Shown here one piece after another: positions 17,529-26,213 of a DNA stretch of 57,813 bases; within the stretch, counting starts at the first letter, position 1; each line of letters opens with the position of its first letter. The notes under the pieces were generated by a model. That model made no database searches, was not told the origin of the DNA, and worked only from the letters and a program-made list of their open reading frames with translations. Origin of the DNA: Flavobacteriales bacterium (GTDB lineage: Bacteria > Bacteroidota > Bacteroidia > Flavobacteriales_D > Crocinitomicaceae); the NCBI GenBank assembly GCA_015665275.1, contig JADFAL010000044.1, forward strand, positions 1-57,813. Reading direction: 5' to 3'. The position numbers and the translations under genes were made by a program.

Positions 17529-19316
17529 TTAATAACAGTACCCATTCGCTTCAATTAGCTTTTGAGCAATAACTTGACGTGCTTCTTTTACGTTAAACTG
17601 CTGTGTTTTCGTGAAGCGTTTCAGCCCCATCAACATCATGCGCAGTTCATCCCCTTCTGCAAATGAATTAACAGCATCTTTACCGGCTTTATTGATTTTG
17701 TCCGCTGTGTCATAAAACAACGTTCGAACAATTGCGATTTGTTCCTTGCATGCGTCCTCTCCTTGCGCGTCAATCATTTGTTGAACGCGTAAAAGAGTAG
17801 ATTCTGCGATGTAAGTGTCGATGGACATGTCTGCAATGTTCATCAATACTTCCTGTTCTTTTGCGAGGGATTGCATCAGTTTTTGAACAGCTGATCCAGC
17901 AACCATTAGAATCGATTTCTTGAAACCTTCCAATGCATCGAACTCTGCTCCTAAAGGCCCCTCGGTAGGATCTTTCATTTCAGGGATGCTTACCAATTCG
18001 TTCGCAACGCTCATTGCAGGTCCCATTAAATCTAGTTCGCCTTTTAATGCGCGTTTCAAGACCATATCGACCGTGAGCAAACGGTTAATTTCATTGGTGC
18101 CTTCGAAAATTCGATTGATTCGAGCGTCGCGATAAGCGCGTTCAACAGTTGATTCTGCTGAATAACCCATTCCACCAAAAATTTGAACTGCTTCGTCGGT
18201 AACGTAATCCAATGCTTCTGATCCAGCAACTTTCAGAATAGCACATTCAGGTGCGAATTGCTCAATTCCCTTCAAAGTGGCTTCGCCTTTGTCTAAGCCT
18301 TGATCCATGTACCCTTGAATGGCATCGTCGATATTTTGTCCAGCACGATAGGTAGCTGATTCAACGGCATACGTGCGAATAACTTGCTCTGCCAATTTGT
18401 AGCGGATGGCTCCGTATTTTGATATTGAGCGACCGAATTGCTCACGTTCGTTAGCGTATTTTACTGAGTCGCGAACTGCTTCTTTTGCTCCTCCCATAAC
18501 ACCCGCTGCCAATTTGATTCGGCCAATATTCAGAATATTTAAAGCGATTTTAAATCCGTTTTCACGCTCGGAAAGCATGTTTTCAACCGGAACTTTTACG
18601 TTGTTGAAGAACACCTGGCGGGTAGATGATCCTTTGATCCCCATTTTCTTTTCTTCAGGATTCGTAGTGATGCCCTCTGTGTCAGCTTCTACTAAAAATG
18701 CGGTTAACTTTTCGTCGTCATCAATTTTAGCAAATACCGTTAATAGGTTCGCAAATCCAGCGTTGGTAATCCACATTTTTTGTCCGTTCAATGTGTAATG
18801 CGTACCATCTTCGGACAGGACAGCTTTGGTTTTACCAGAATTTGCATCAGAACCGGAACCGGGTTCAGTAAGACAGTATGCCGCTTTCCATTCACCAGAC
18901 GCTAATTTTGGAATGTATTTTTGACGTTGCTCGTCATTTCCATAATAGAGGAGTGGAAGTGTTCCAATTCCTGTATGAGCGCCGTACGCAACGGAGAAAG
19001 AATATCCAGCTCCTAGAGACTCTGTCGCCAGTAAGCTAGTTTTGAAATCAACACCCAAACCTCCCAAATCTTCAGGGACAGACATTCCTAGAAGTCCAAG
19101 TTCACCAGCTTTCTCCATTAAAGAGGGCATTAAACCTTCTTCCATGTTATCGATGCGTTCCAAATGTGGTTTTACTTCAGCGTCAATAAAGTCCTGACAC
19201 ATTTGTTGGATCATGCGTTGCTCTTCCGTAAAGTTCTCGGCAGTGAAAATATCTGATGGAGCTGTATCTCTTACGATAAACTCGCCTCCTTTAATTGGTT
19301 TTTTCTGTGATTCCAT
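17529..19316 (-). CDS. Acyl-CoA dehydrogenase
   Basis: 595 residues. The FAD-dependent first step of beta-oxidation: acyl-CoA to trans-2-enoyl-CoA. Visible are AAYCLTEPGSGSDA (flavin-binding signature), MWITNAGFANLLTVFAK, QVFGG-type VQIFGGMGYS, and the FEGTNEINR motif near residue 416 that often carries the catalytic glutamate of very-long-chain type enzymes. A C-terminal extension of about 160 helical residues after the canonical domain is typical of the long bacterial form. A palindromic site (19367-19378) and a -7 like box TATCTTAG (19340-19347) lie upstream, so it has its own promoter although it belongs to the fatty-acid locus. Confidence 0.95.
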   Translation of the reverse strand: MESQKKPIKGGEFIVRDTAPSDIFTAENFTEEQRMIQQMCQDFIDAEVKPHLERIDNMEEGLMPSLMEKAGELGLLGMSVPEDLGGLGVDFKTSLLATESLGAGYSFSVAYGAHTGIGTLPLLYYGNDEQRQKYIPKLASGEWKAAYCLTEPGSGSDANSGKTKAVLSEDGTHYTLNGQKMWITNAGFANLLTVFAKIDDDEKLTAFLVEADTEGITTNPEEKKMGIKGSSTRQVFFNNVKVPVENMLSERENGFKIALNILNIGRIKLAAGVMGGAKEAVRDSVKYANEREQFGRSISKYGAIRYKLAEQVIRTYAVESATYRAGQNIDDAIQGYMDQGLDKGEATLKGIEQFAPECAILKVAGSEALDYVTDEAVQIFGGMGYSAESTVERAYRDARINRIFEGTNEINRLLTVDMVLKRALKGELDLMGPAMSVANELVSIPEMKDPTEGPLGAEFDALEGFKKSILMVAGSAVQKLMQSLAKEQEVLMNIADMSIDTYIAESTLLRVQQMIDAQGEDACKEQIAIVRTLFYDTADKINKAGKDAVNSFAEGDELRMMLMGLKRFTKTQQFNVKEARQVIAQKLIEANGYCY

Positions 19317-19366
19317 ATCTTAAATAAATTAGCATATGACTAAGATAATAAAACTTAACACTGCAT

Positions 19367-19378
19367 TATGCATGCATA
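19367..19378. promoter_or_regulatory. Candidate MarR operator upstream of the acyl-CoA dehydrogenase gene
   Basis: TATGCATGCATA is a perfect 12-base palindrome. It sits where the -33 element would be, 19 bases upstream of a -7-like TATCTTAG and 51 bases before the start codon. The same element with one mismatched pair occurs upstream of the marR gene (25271-25282). Assignment to that regulator is inference. Confidence 0.5.
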
Positions 19379-19392
19379 GCTATATTTTTGTT

Positions 19393-20691
19393 TTATTTTG
19401 CTTTTTTTATAACATATCGCTTGCCCTTAATTCGTTTCATGTGAATATTGTTTAAGGTTGATTTGAGTTTATTAGATCGAATCGCTGCGTAGGCCATGCG
19501 GTCAAGAAGATCGATTTTGCCAATTTCGTCTGATTTCAGTTGTCCCTGTTGGGATAAGAAACCGACAATATCCAGCTTCCGAAGCTTGTCTTTCTTTCCC
19601 GCACTGAAGTATAGGGTCGTCCATTCCGAGGGTTTGTTTATCACGTTTGGATTCGGAACAAACTCTTTTTTCGGTAAGGATAAGTATTCGGGAAGATCCT
19701 GTGAGGATTTGTAGAGGAGGTATGCATTTCCGTCTTTATCTGCTCTTGCTGTTCGTCCATTTCGATGGATAAATGCTGTTTCGCTATCCGGAAATTGATA
19801 GTGAATTACATGGCTCACACCATCAATGTCCAATCCTCTTGAGCCAAGATCAGTGCAAATCAACGCATGAACACTTCGGTTTCGAAACTTAATCAATGCC
19901 ATTTCTCGCTCTGGCTGTTCCATTCCGCCATGGTAGGCGATGCAGGTGATTCCTTCGTCTGTTAGTCGTTCGGTAACATCTTCCACAACTTCGCGATAAT
20001 TACAGAACACGACAGATGGCTCGTCTTGAAATTGACCAAGGCAATCTGTTAAGCTCTTGAATGTATTCTCCGAGTTAACTTTCCAGAGTTGCAATCGCGA
20101 TGACTGCTCTGTTGATCTAAAATCGAGGGTGTTGCTTTTCGACGCTTTCCATGATTGAGGAACGTAGTCGATTTCAGTAGCTGAGACGAGAATTGATTTT
20201 ATCTCCTTTGGAAGATACTCGCGAATGGATTGCATCTCTTTCTCAAAACCGAACTCCAGACATTTATCGAATTCATCAATTACGGCAATTCCGCAGCCTG
20301 AAAGATTTACGTGTTCTCGTTCCAGGTGATCAAGCAGGCGGCCAGGGGTCGCAATAATAACATTCGGTTGTTGGTTCAGTTCATTTCGTTCTGTTTTTAC
20401 TGGGTGTCCGCCGTAACAAGTCGTAAACGAAATGGAAGATTTTAGCGATTTAAAAACGTCTGCTGTTTGCAACGCTAATTCTCTGGTAGGAGAGAGGATG
20501 ACAATTTGAGCTCCCTTTTTCGATCCATCAACCAACTGGATTGCGCCTAATAGAAATGCCAATGTTTTGCCAGATCCTGTTTGCGCTAACAATTGCACAT
20601 GATTATGCTGTTGGAAGGCTTCAATAGTTGCTTCCTGCAGCGGAAGTAACTTACTGTGACCGCTGTTTTTCAGGAGTTGTTCTATTTTCAT
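19393..20691 (-). CDS. DEAD-box RNA helicase, DbpA-like
   Basis: 432 residues from the start at 20691 (MKIEQLLKNSG), chosen because its ATG overlaps the thiolase stop as TAATG. Helicase motifs in order: Q-motif region LLPLQEATI, motif I AQTGSGKT, PTRELA, TPGRLL, motif II as DEFD instead of DEAD, SAT, and HRNGRTAR. The C-terminal 75 residues (TTLYFSAGKKDKLRKLDIVGFL and onward) match the DbpA RNA-binding domain that targets 23S rRNA. It probably acts in ribosome assembly. Its place inside the fatty-acid operon is unexpected. Confidence 0.88.
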   Translation of the reverse strand: MKIEQLLKNSGHSKLLPLQEATIEAFQQHNHVQLLAQTGSGKTLAFLLGAIQLVDGSKKGAQIVILSPTRELALQTADVFKSLKSSISFTTCYGGHPVKTERNELNQQPNVIIATPGRLLDHLEREHVNLSGCGIAVIDEFDKCLEFGFEKEMQSIREYLPKEIKSILVSATEIDYVPQSWKASKSNTLDFRSTEQSSRLQLWKVNSENTFKSLTDCLGQFQDEPSVVFCNYREVVEDVTERLTDEGITCIAYHGGMEQPEREMALIKFRNRSVHALICTDLGSRGLDIDGVSHVIHYQFPDSETAFIHRNGRTARADKDGNAYLLYKSSQDLPEYLSLPKKEFVPNPNVINKPSEWTTLYFSAGKKDKLRKLDIVGFLSQQGQLKSDEIGKIDLLDRMAYAAIRSNKLKSTLNNIHMKRIKGKRYVIKKAK

Positions 20692-21866
20692 TATAACATT
20701 TCTATAACGCCGGCGGCACCTTGTCCCGTTCCAACACACATGGTTACTACGCCGTATTTCTCGTTGCGCTTTTTCAATTCATTCATGATTTGAACTGTCA
20801 ACTTCGCTCCGGTACAACCCAGTGGATGCCCAAGTGATATGGCTCCACCGTTTACATTCACGATATCTGGATTCAATTCTGCTTTTCGAATTACAGCTAG
20901 CGATTGTGATGCAAAAGCTTCATTCAATTCGAATAGGTTAATATCATTCTTATTACGTCCTGCTGCTTTCAATGCTTTTGGAATGGCGTCTACCGGACCA
21001 ATTCCCATAATACGCGGCTCAACTCCTACAACACTGTAAGATGCCAATCGTGCAATTGGTTCTAATCCTAATTCTTTTACCATTTTCTCAGACATTACGA
21101 GGCAAAATGCGGCTCCGTCCGACGTTTGAGATGAATTTCCTGCGGTTACCGAACCGTTGGCTGTAAATACGGGGCGTAATCGCGCTAACCCTTCTACAGA
21201 ACTGGCTCTTGGACCTTCGTCCGTATCAACCACATTGACTTTCTCTTGACGCTTTTCGTTTTCATCTAAGAAGATGTGCTTCACTTCAACCGGAACAATG
21301 TCATCTTGGAATCGTCCCGATTTAATTGCTGCAATGGCTTTCGCGTGAGATTTTACGGCAAATGCATCTTGATCTTCTCGAGAAACACCAAATTCTTTGG
21401 CAACAGCTTCAGCTGTAAGTCCCATTCCCCAATACCAATCGGGATTGTTTTTTCCAACTTCTGCATTTGGTACAATGCGCCATCCACCCATTGCCATCGT
21501 TGACATGGATTCAACACCGCCGGCTATAATACAATCGGCCATTCCGGCTTCAATTTTGGCCGTGGCAATTGCGATCGTTTCTAATCCTGAAGAACAGTAT
21601 CGGTTGACGGTCATGCCGGGAACTTTAACGGTGTCAAGTCCCATCAGTGAAATCATACGACCTACGTTTAGTCCTTGTTCGGCTTCTGGAGTGGCGTTTC
21701 CAACAATTACGTCATCTACGCGCTCTTTGTCCAGTTGCGGAACTTCTTTCATGATGTGTTTTACTACATCTGCTGCCAAATCATCTGGGCGGTAAAATCG
21801 GAATCCACCTTTGTTGGCTTTTCCTACCGCTGTGCGATATCCGGTAACAATATATGCTCTGTTCAT
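20691..21866 (-). CDS. fadA: Acetyl-CoA acyltransferase (thiolase)
   Basis: 391 residues, the normal thiolase length. Catalyses the last beta-oxidation step, cleaving 3-ketoacyl-CoA with CoA. The active-site residues are C91 in NRYCSSG, H347 in SLGHPLG and C377 in CVGTGQG. Its stop overlaps the start of the DbpA-like gene (TAATG). Upstream the four-helix-bundle gene separates it from the FadB-like gene, with which it is expected to cooperate. Confidence 0.95.
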   Translation of the reverse strand: MNRAYIVTGYRTAVGKANKGGFRFYRPDDLAADVVKHIMKEVPQLDKERVDDVIVGNATPEAEQGLNVGRMISLMGLDTVKVPGMTVNRYCSSGLETIAIATAKIEAGMADCIIAGGVESMSTMAMGGWRIVPNAEVGKNNPDWYWGMGLTAEAVAKEFGVSREDQDAFAVKSHAKAIAAIKSGRFQDDIVPVEVKHIFLDENEKRQEKVNVVDTDEGPRASSVEGLARLRPVFTANGSVTAGNSSQTSDGAAFCLVMSEKMVKELGLEPIARLASYSVVGVEPRIMGIGPVDAIPKALKAAGRNKNDINLFELNEAFASQSLAVIRKAELNPDIVNVNGGAISLGHPLGCTGAKLTVQIMNELKKRNEKYGVVTMCVGTGQGAAGVIEML

Positions 21867-21877
21867 AATATTCTTTT

Positions 21878-21911
21878 TAGATGTTAGACTTAGAGACGCT
21901 AGATACTAGAC
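21878..21911. repeat. CTAG-rich repeat, left flank of the four-helix-bundle gene
   Basis: Tandem CTAGA/TTAGA words (start GATGTTAGACTTAGAGACGC). Its reverse complement begins AGTCTAGTATCTAGCGTCTC and aligns with the block at 22311-22348 on the other side of the gene. The stop codon of the four-helix-bundle gene lies within this repeat. Confidence 0.6.
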
Positions 21912-22250
21912 TAATACTTTCTTGAAGCCCTTCAACATCTTTTGTAATTCATTTAGTTCTTCTAAGACTGACTTATTATCAATTTGGTAAATGTCTTTAC
22001 ATAACATCAATTGCGTCTCAAGTTCGTAACTCGATGAAATGCTGATGTCGATGAAACGAGCGAAATCTTTTTCTGTGGTTCTGCCTGATCCTTCAGCAAT
22101 ATTCAACGCAATAGAAACGGATGATCGATTCATTTGGTCAATCAATCCGAATCGTTCAGACTTCGGCAGGTTATCAGTTAACTTGTATATATTTCGACTT
22201 GTGTTCATCGCGTATTTCCAGATTTTCAACTCTTTAAAATTGTGATTCAT
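21906..22250 (-). CDS. Four-helix-bundle protein (S23/IVP family)
   Basis: 114 residues that match the family first described as open reading frames in 23S rRNA intervening sequences: FKELKIWKYAMNTSRNIYKLT, LPKSERFGLIDQMNRSSVSI, NIAEGSGR, and a C-terminal FIDISISSSYELETQL helix. All-helical and probably oligomeric; the molecular role is unknown. Here it lies between fadB-like and fadA genes and is flanked on both sides by CTAG-rich repeats in inverted orientation, suggesting a later insertion. The same family supplies accessory proteins of diversity-generating retroelements, but no reverse transcriptase is present here. Confidence 0.9.
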   Translation of the reverse strand: MNHNFKELKIWKYAMNTSRNIYKLTDNLPKSERFGLIDQMNRSSVSIALNIAEGSGRTTEKDFARFIDISISSSYELETQLMLCKDIYQIDNKSVLEELNELQKMLKGFKKVLV

Positions 22251-22310
22251 AAGGTTAGGTTTCTCTTTAAGTTAGAAAGAATTATCCAATTATTTCGAAG
22301 ATATTTCAGT

Positions 22311-22348
22311 CTAGCTTCTTGATGTCTAGCCTCTAGTGTCTCACTAGT
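22311..22348. repeat. CTAG-rich repeat, right flank of the four-helix-bundle gene
   Basis: Begins AGTCTAGCTTCTTGATGTCT and contains repeated CTAG words. It resembles the reverse complement of the block at 21878-21911. It runs up to and includes the TAG stop of the FadB-like gene. Confidence 0.6.
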
Positions 22349-24749
22349 TTCTTAAAACTTTCCCGGTCTTAATTATGCTCTCCAATCGTTCCAATGTTTT
22401 TCGCTCGCGGCACAATTCCAAGAAAGCTTTGCGCTCAAGGTCTAAAAGATATTGCTCAGAGACCATGGCGTTTTCGGATAGATCGCCACCGCAAAGAACG
22501 AAGCCTAATTTTTCAGAAATCACACGGTCGTGTTCCGACATGTAATTTCCAGAAAGCATGGTGTTGGCTCCAACATAAACGATTCCAAGGCCCTCTTGTC
22601 CCATAACTGTAACGTTCTTCTCGCGTTTCGGACTAACGTATCCTTTGTCTGCTAGCTCCAAACAGGCTTGTTTTGCTCGGGTCAAATGCAACTCACGACT
22701 TACCACAACTTCGTCGATTCCTTCTCTCAGGTATCCAAGATCAAAGGCTTCATAGGCCGATGTAGATACTTTGGCTTGCCCAATAGTCAGGAAGCGATCA
22801 CGCATTCGGTTGATTTTGATATCACCGCTGTGCAATTCCTCCGAAAGACGTTTGGCGAATTCTTTGGTTCCTCCGCCGCCAGGGATGAGACCAACACCAA
22901 ACTCTACAAGTCCCATGTAGAGTTCTGCATGCGCAACGACTTTATCGGCGTGAAGCGAAATTTCGCAACCTCCACCTAGGGCCATATTGTGCGGTGCAAC
23001 GATTACTGGAATGTTCGAGTAGCGAACTCGCATCATGGTGTCTTGGAATGTTTTTACAGCGAAGTTCAATTCGTCGAAATCTTGCTCAACTGCCATCATA
23101 AAGATCATTCCGACGTTGGCTCCGGCTGAGAAGTTTTGTCCGTTATTGGAAATCACCAATCCTTTGTGAGATTCTTCTGCAAGGTCGATTGCTTTATTGA
23201 TTCCTTGAATAACGCCTCCACCAATTGTATTCATTTTGGTATGGAACTCAAGATTCAGAATTCCGTCTCCAAGGTCAATGATGGTAGTGTCTTCGTTTTT
23301 CCAAAGTGTATTTCTTTCGCGAAGTGCTTCCAGAGAAACACGATCTTCAGAACCAGGAATTATTTTGTATCCTTTGCTCTCAGAATCGTAATACAACTGC
23401 TTACCGTCTTCAAATTTGTAGAAACTCGAAATGCCGGCATCTTTCATTTCTGAAATCCAACTAGGGATTGTTTTTCCTTCTTTCTCAGCGAGTTCAATTC
23501 CTTTGGAAAGCCCAATAAGGTCCCACGTTTCAAATGGTCCTAATTCCCAACCAAAACCGGCTTTTAAGGCATCATCTACTTTGTATAGATCATCGGAAAT
23601 TTCAGGAATTCGATTCGCGACATAAGCAAAGAGGCCACCGAATACTTTTCGATAGAACTCTCCGGCTTTGTCCATTCCCATAAACAACATCTTCGTGCGT
23701 TGTTTTAAATCTTCAATGGGTTTGGTCATTTCAAGCGTCGGGAATTTTACCTTTTGCTTCTCGCGATATTCCAACGATTCGAGATCGAGCACCAAAATAT
23801 TGCTCTTCCCGTTTTCGTCTTTGACCTTCTTGTAGAATCCCTGACCTGATTTTGATCCGAGCCAATTGTTTTCTACCATTTTTGAGATATACTCAGGTAG
23901 CTCGAATAGGTCTTTTTCTTCGTCGTCTGGGCAGTTTTGTTTGAGTCCATTGGCTACATGCACCAAGGTGTCCAGTCCAACGACATCGCATGTTCGGAAT
24001 GTTGCCGATTTTGGTCGCCCCATAACTGGCCCAGTCAGTTTATCTACTTCCTCTACAGAAAGTCCCATTTCTTGAACGGCATGAAACAACGACATGATTG
24101 CATAAACTCCAACGCGGTTAGCGATGAATGCGGGTGTATCTTTACAAAGCACCGTTTTCTTACCTAGCATACGCTGGCCGAAATCCATTAAGAAATCAAC
24201 GATTTCAGGATCTGTTTTTGGCGTTGGAATAATTTCCAGTAATTGTAAATAGCGCGGAGGATTGAAGAAATGTGTTCCGCAGAAATGCTTCTGGAAATCG
24301 TCACTTCTGCCTTCCAACATCATGTGAATTGGAATTCCGGAAGTATTTGATGTGATCAGCGTTCCCGGTTTTCGGTGCTTCTCTACGTTTTCGAATACCT
24401 GATGCTTTATATCCAGTCGTTCGATAACAACTTCCATGATCCAATCGCAATCTGCGATGCGAGCCATATTATCCTCAAAGTTTCCAGTCTGAATGCGTGA
24501 AGCAAAAGACTTTCGATAAATCGGGGAAGGGTTCGATTTCAGTGCAAATTGCAAAGCATCGTTTACGATTCTGTTACGGTGCGCTTTGGAATCGGCACTG
24601 ATTCCTTTCTTTTGTTCTGCCTCATTCAGTTCGCGAGGAACGATGTCAAGAAGCACAACTTCGCACCCAATATTTGCAAAGTGACAGGCAATTCTCGATC
24701 CCATTACTCCGGATCCCAAAATTGCAACTTTACGAATGTGTCTGTTCAT
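22344..24749 (-). CDS. fadB: 3-hydroxyacyl-CoA dehydrogenase / enoyl-CoA hydratase fusion
   Basis: 801 residues combining two beta-oxidation steps. The N-terminal dehydrogenase carries the NAD site GSGVMG (residues 12-17), TSNTSGIPI and HFFNPPRYLQLLEI. The C-terminal part carries a crotonase fold with the oxyanion segments FSAGANVGMI and NMALGGGCEIS. This domain order (dehydrogenase first) is that of Bacillus FadN rather than E. coli FadB, in which the hydratase comes first; the symbol is used loosely. It lies 3 bases downstream of the MarR regulator gene and shares its transcript. Confidence 0.94.
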   Translation of the reverse strand: MNRHIRKVAILGSGVMGSRIACHFANIGCEVVLLDIVPRELNEAEQKKGISADSKAHRNRIVNDALQFALKSNPSPIYRKSFASRIQTGNFEDNMARIADCDWIMEVVIERLDIKHQVFENVEKHRKPGTLITSNTSGIPIHMMLEGRSDDFQKHFCGTHFFNPPRYLQLLEIIPTPKTDPEIVDFLMDFGQRMLGKKTVLCKDTPAFIANRVGVYAIMSLFHAVQEMGLSVEEVDKLTGPVMGRPKSATFRTCDVVGLDTLVHVANGLKQNCPDDEEKDLFELPEYISKMVENNWLGSKSGQGFYKKVKDENGKSNILVLDLESLEYREKQKVKFPTLEMTKPIEDLKQRTKMLFMGMDKAGEFYRKVFGGLFAYVANRIPEISDDLYKVDDALKAGFGWELGPFETWDLIGLSKGIELAEKEGKTIPSWISEMKDAGISSFYKFEDGKQLYYDSESKGYKIIPGSEDRVSLEALRERNTLWKNEDTTIIDLGDGILNLEFHTKMNTIGGGVIQGINKAIDLAEESHKGLVISNNGQNFSAGANVGMIFMMAVEQDFDELNFAVKTFQDTMMRVRYSNIPVIVAPHNMALGGGCEISLHADKVVAHAELYMGLVEFGVGLIPGGGGTKEFAKRLSEELHSGDIKINRMRDRFLTIGQAKVSTSAYEAFDLGYLREGIDEVVVSRELHLTRAKQACLELADKGYVSPKREKNVTVMGQEGLGIVYVGANTMLSGNYMSEHDRVISEKLGFVLCGGDLSENAMVSEQYLLDLERKAFLELCRERKTLERLESIIKTGKVLRN

Positions 24750-24752
24750 ATT

Positions 24753-25199
24753 TTAAAAATTACTCAATTCTCTATCAAGGGCCATGTCAATGCGTTCGGC
24801 TACTTCAAAAAACGTATTCAACTTTCCTTTCGGAATAGAGTCAATGATACGTTCGTTAAAGGTCAAAACCACATCTTTGGCAATGCGTCTTTTCTCTAAG
24901 CCTTCGTCGGTTAAGAAGATCAAAACCTTCCGTTTATCGTTCTTGTCGACTTCTCGGCGAATCCAACCTTTTTCTTCCATCGTTTTTAACGTTCTTGAAA
25001 GACTGGTAGGTTCCATTCCCATTTTAGGTCCCAATTGTGTACTGGGAGTTCCTTCTTTGTCTATATTTAACATGATGAAACCAACGGAGATACTAACTCC
25101 ATAATCGTTCGCTTTTTGGTTGTACATACGGGAAGTCTTGTGCCACAGATGACGTAGGACAAAATCCACCATGTACGCGCGTTCTTTCTTTTTACTCAT
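24753..25199 (-). CDS. MarR-family transcriptional regulator
   Basis: 148 residues with the winged helix-turn-helix of MarR. LGPKMGMEPTSLSRTLKTMEEKGW is the recognition region, and the wing contains REVDKNDKRKVLIFLTDEG. It heads the fatty-acid locus with the FadB-like gene 3 bases downstream, so it very likely controls beta-oxidation in response to an acyl-CoA (inference from context). A palindrome at 25271-25282 in its own upstream region and a matching one before the acyl-CoA dehydrogenase gene are candidate binding sites. Confidence 0.93.
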   Translation of the reverse strand: MSKKKERAYMVDFVLRHLWHKTSRMYNQKANDYGVSISVGFIMLNIDKEGTPSTQLGPKMGMEPTSLSRTLKTMEEKGWIRREVDKNDKRKVLIFLTDEGLEKRRIAKDVVLTFNERIIDSIPKGKLNTFFEVAERIDMALDRELSNF

Positions 25200-25270
25200 A
25201 GCATTGTTTAAAGTCCTTAAAGCTAAGAATTATTTCTATGCGGTCACAGTAATTTTGCTGAGCAATGTAT

Positions 25271-25282
25271 TATGCATGAATA
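25271..25282. promoter_or_regulatory. Candidate MarR operator upstream of the marR gene
   Basis: TATGCATGAATA is a 12-base palindrome with one mismatched pair, 72 bases before the marR start codon. It shares 11 of 12 bases with the perfect palindrome at 19367-19378, and the identity continues outward as ATTATGCATG in both. Confidence 0.5.
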
Positions 25283-25305
25283 ATTTTAGGAATCTTTAAC
25301 CTGAC

Positions 25306-25797
25306 TCATTCTTTGAGTGTGAAACTGTCAAAAAAGTGCTTCGTAGTTGGGGCTAGTGATTCGTTTTCACTGTTGGCACCAATCCGAATAAAGTGTGATT
25401 TCGTCAGTATGTATCGGAAATGGATCGTCTCAGTGGAAGTTTTCGCTATGAAGCTAAGTGTGGGATATCCATTCAGTTTCCCTTTTTTCTTTTGAGAAAT
25501 TTCAGGAAGTGTCCAATAACTCAGCCAATCCATTTCACTTTGAAAGGTATCATGCTTGTTGTCATCTTCCATGCGATCCCGGTACACTATCGAATAGGAC
25601 TGATCGTTCTCTCCTTCTAATGTATACGAATGTTTGACAATCAGTGATGAGTGATTAAGTGTGTCGCATTCGAATTTTGGTATTCCAGGAAACTCAATTG
25701 TGAAGACGTTTGTTTCCAGTGTTACGTTCGATACGTTTTGAGCCCACGAATTTGAGTTTATGGCAAGTAACAAGAAAATCGTCAAGAATGGACGCAT
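25306..25797 (-). CDS. Small exported protein of unknown function
   Basis: 163 residues from the start at 25797 (MRPFLTIFLLLAIN), which gives a signal peptide ending near NSWAQ; an ATG 15 bases upstream would overlap the thioesterase gene. The mature part is beta-rich. No family recognised. It directly follows the thioesterase gene and overlaps nothing else. Confidence 0.75.
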   Translation of the reverse strand: MRPFLTIFLLLAINSNSWAQNVSNVTLETNVFTIEFPGIPKFECDTLNHSSLIVKHSYTLEGENDQSYSIVYRDRMEDDNKHDTFQSEMDWLSYWTLPEISQKKKGKLNGYPTLSFIAKTSTETIHFRYILTKSHFIRIGANSENESLAPTTKHFFDSFTLKE

Positions 25798-25805
25798 GTG
25801 GCAAT

Positions 25806-26213
25806 TTACCAAATTTCACTGGAGATATTCACAGTGCCTTTAAACATGGAAACTTTTTCTTCGCGTTGGTTGAAGATAGTAACCGTGTAAATGGCGACTG
25901 TTTTGCCGCGATGAATTTCGTTGCAGGTAGCCGTAAGTGTATCACCCGCTTTTACGGGAAGGAGATGCGAGATTGAAGTTTCAATACTTACACACTTGTT
26001 TCCATAGGAATTTGCTGCAAACGCCAACGCTGAATCCGAGAGCGAATAAGAGATGCCACCGTGGGCAATTTGATGGCCGTTCAACATTTCCGATCGAACG
26101 GTACATGATAACGAGCAGTGCCCCTTTTGAAGTTTTTTAACCGAAACGTCCATCCAGCGACTAAAAGCGTCGCCTTCCAGCATTAGGTCAACAATTTCTT
26201 TTGGGGTTTTCAT
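25806..26213 (-). CDS. Hotdog-fold acyl-CoA thioesterase (PaaI-like)
   Basis: 135 residues of the 4HBT/PaaI type. The central helix reads HGGISYSLSDSALAFAANS (residues 51-69), with the conserved HGG preceded by a GHQIA turn, followed by ETSISHLLPVKAGDTLTA. It hydrolyses acyl- or aryl-CoA esters; the exact substrate is not visible. Its start overlaps the end of the preceding gene by 4 bases. It lies near the fatty-acid locus but is separately placed. Confidence 0.88.
   Translation of the reverse strand: MKTPKEIVDLMLEGDAFSRWMDVSVKKLQKGHCSLSCTVRSEMLNGHQIAHGGISYSLSDSALAFAANSYGNKCVSIETSISHLLPVKAGDTLTATCNEIHRGKTVAIYTVTIFNQREEKVSMFKGTVNISSEIW

Noticed and set aside
21906-22250. Diversity-generating retroelement accessory gene
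   Set aside because: No reverse transcriptase, template repeat or variable repeat lies nearby, so only the four-helix-bundle family assignment is kept.
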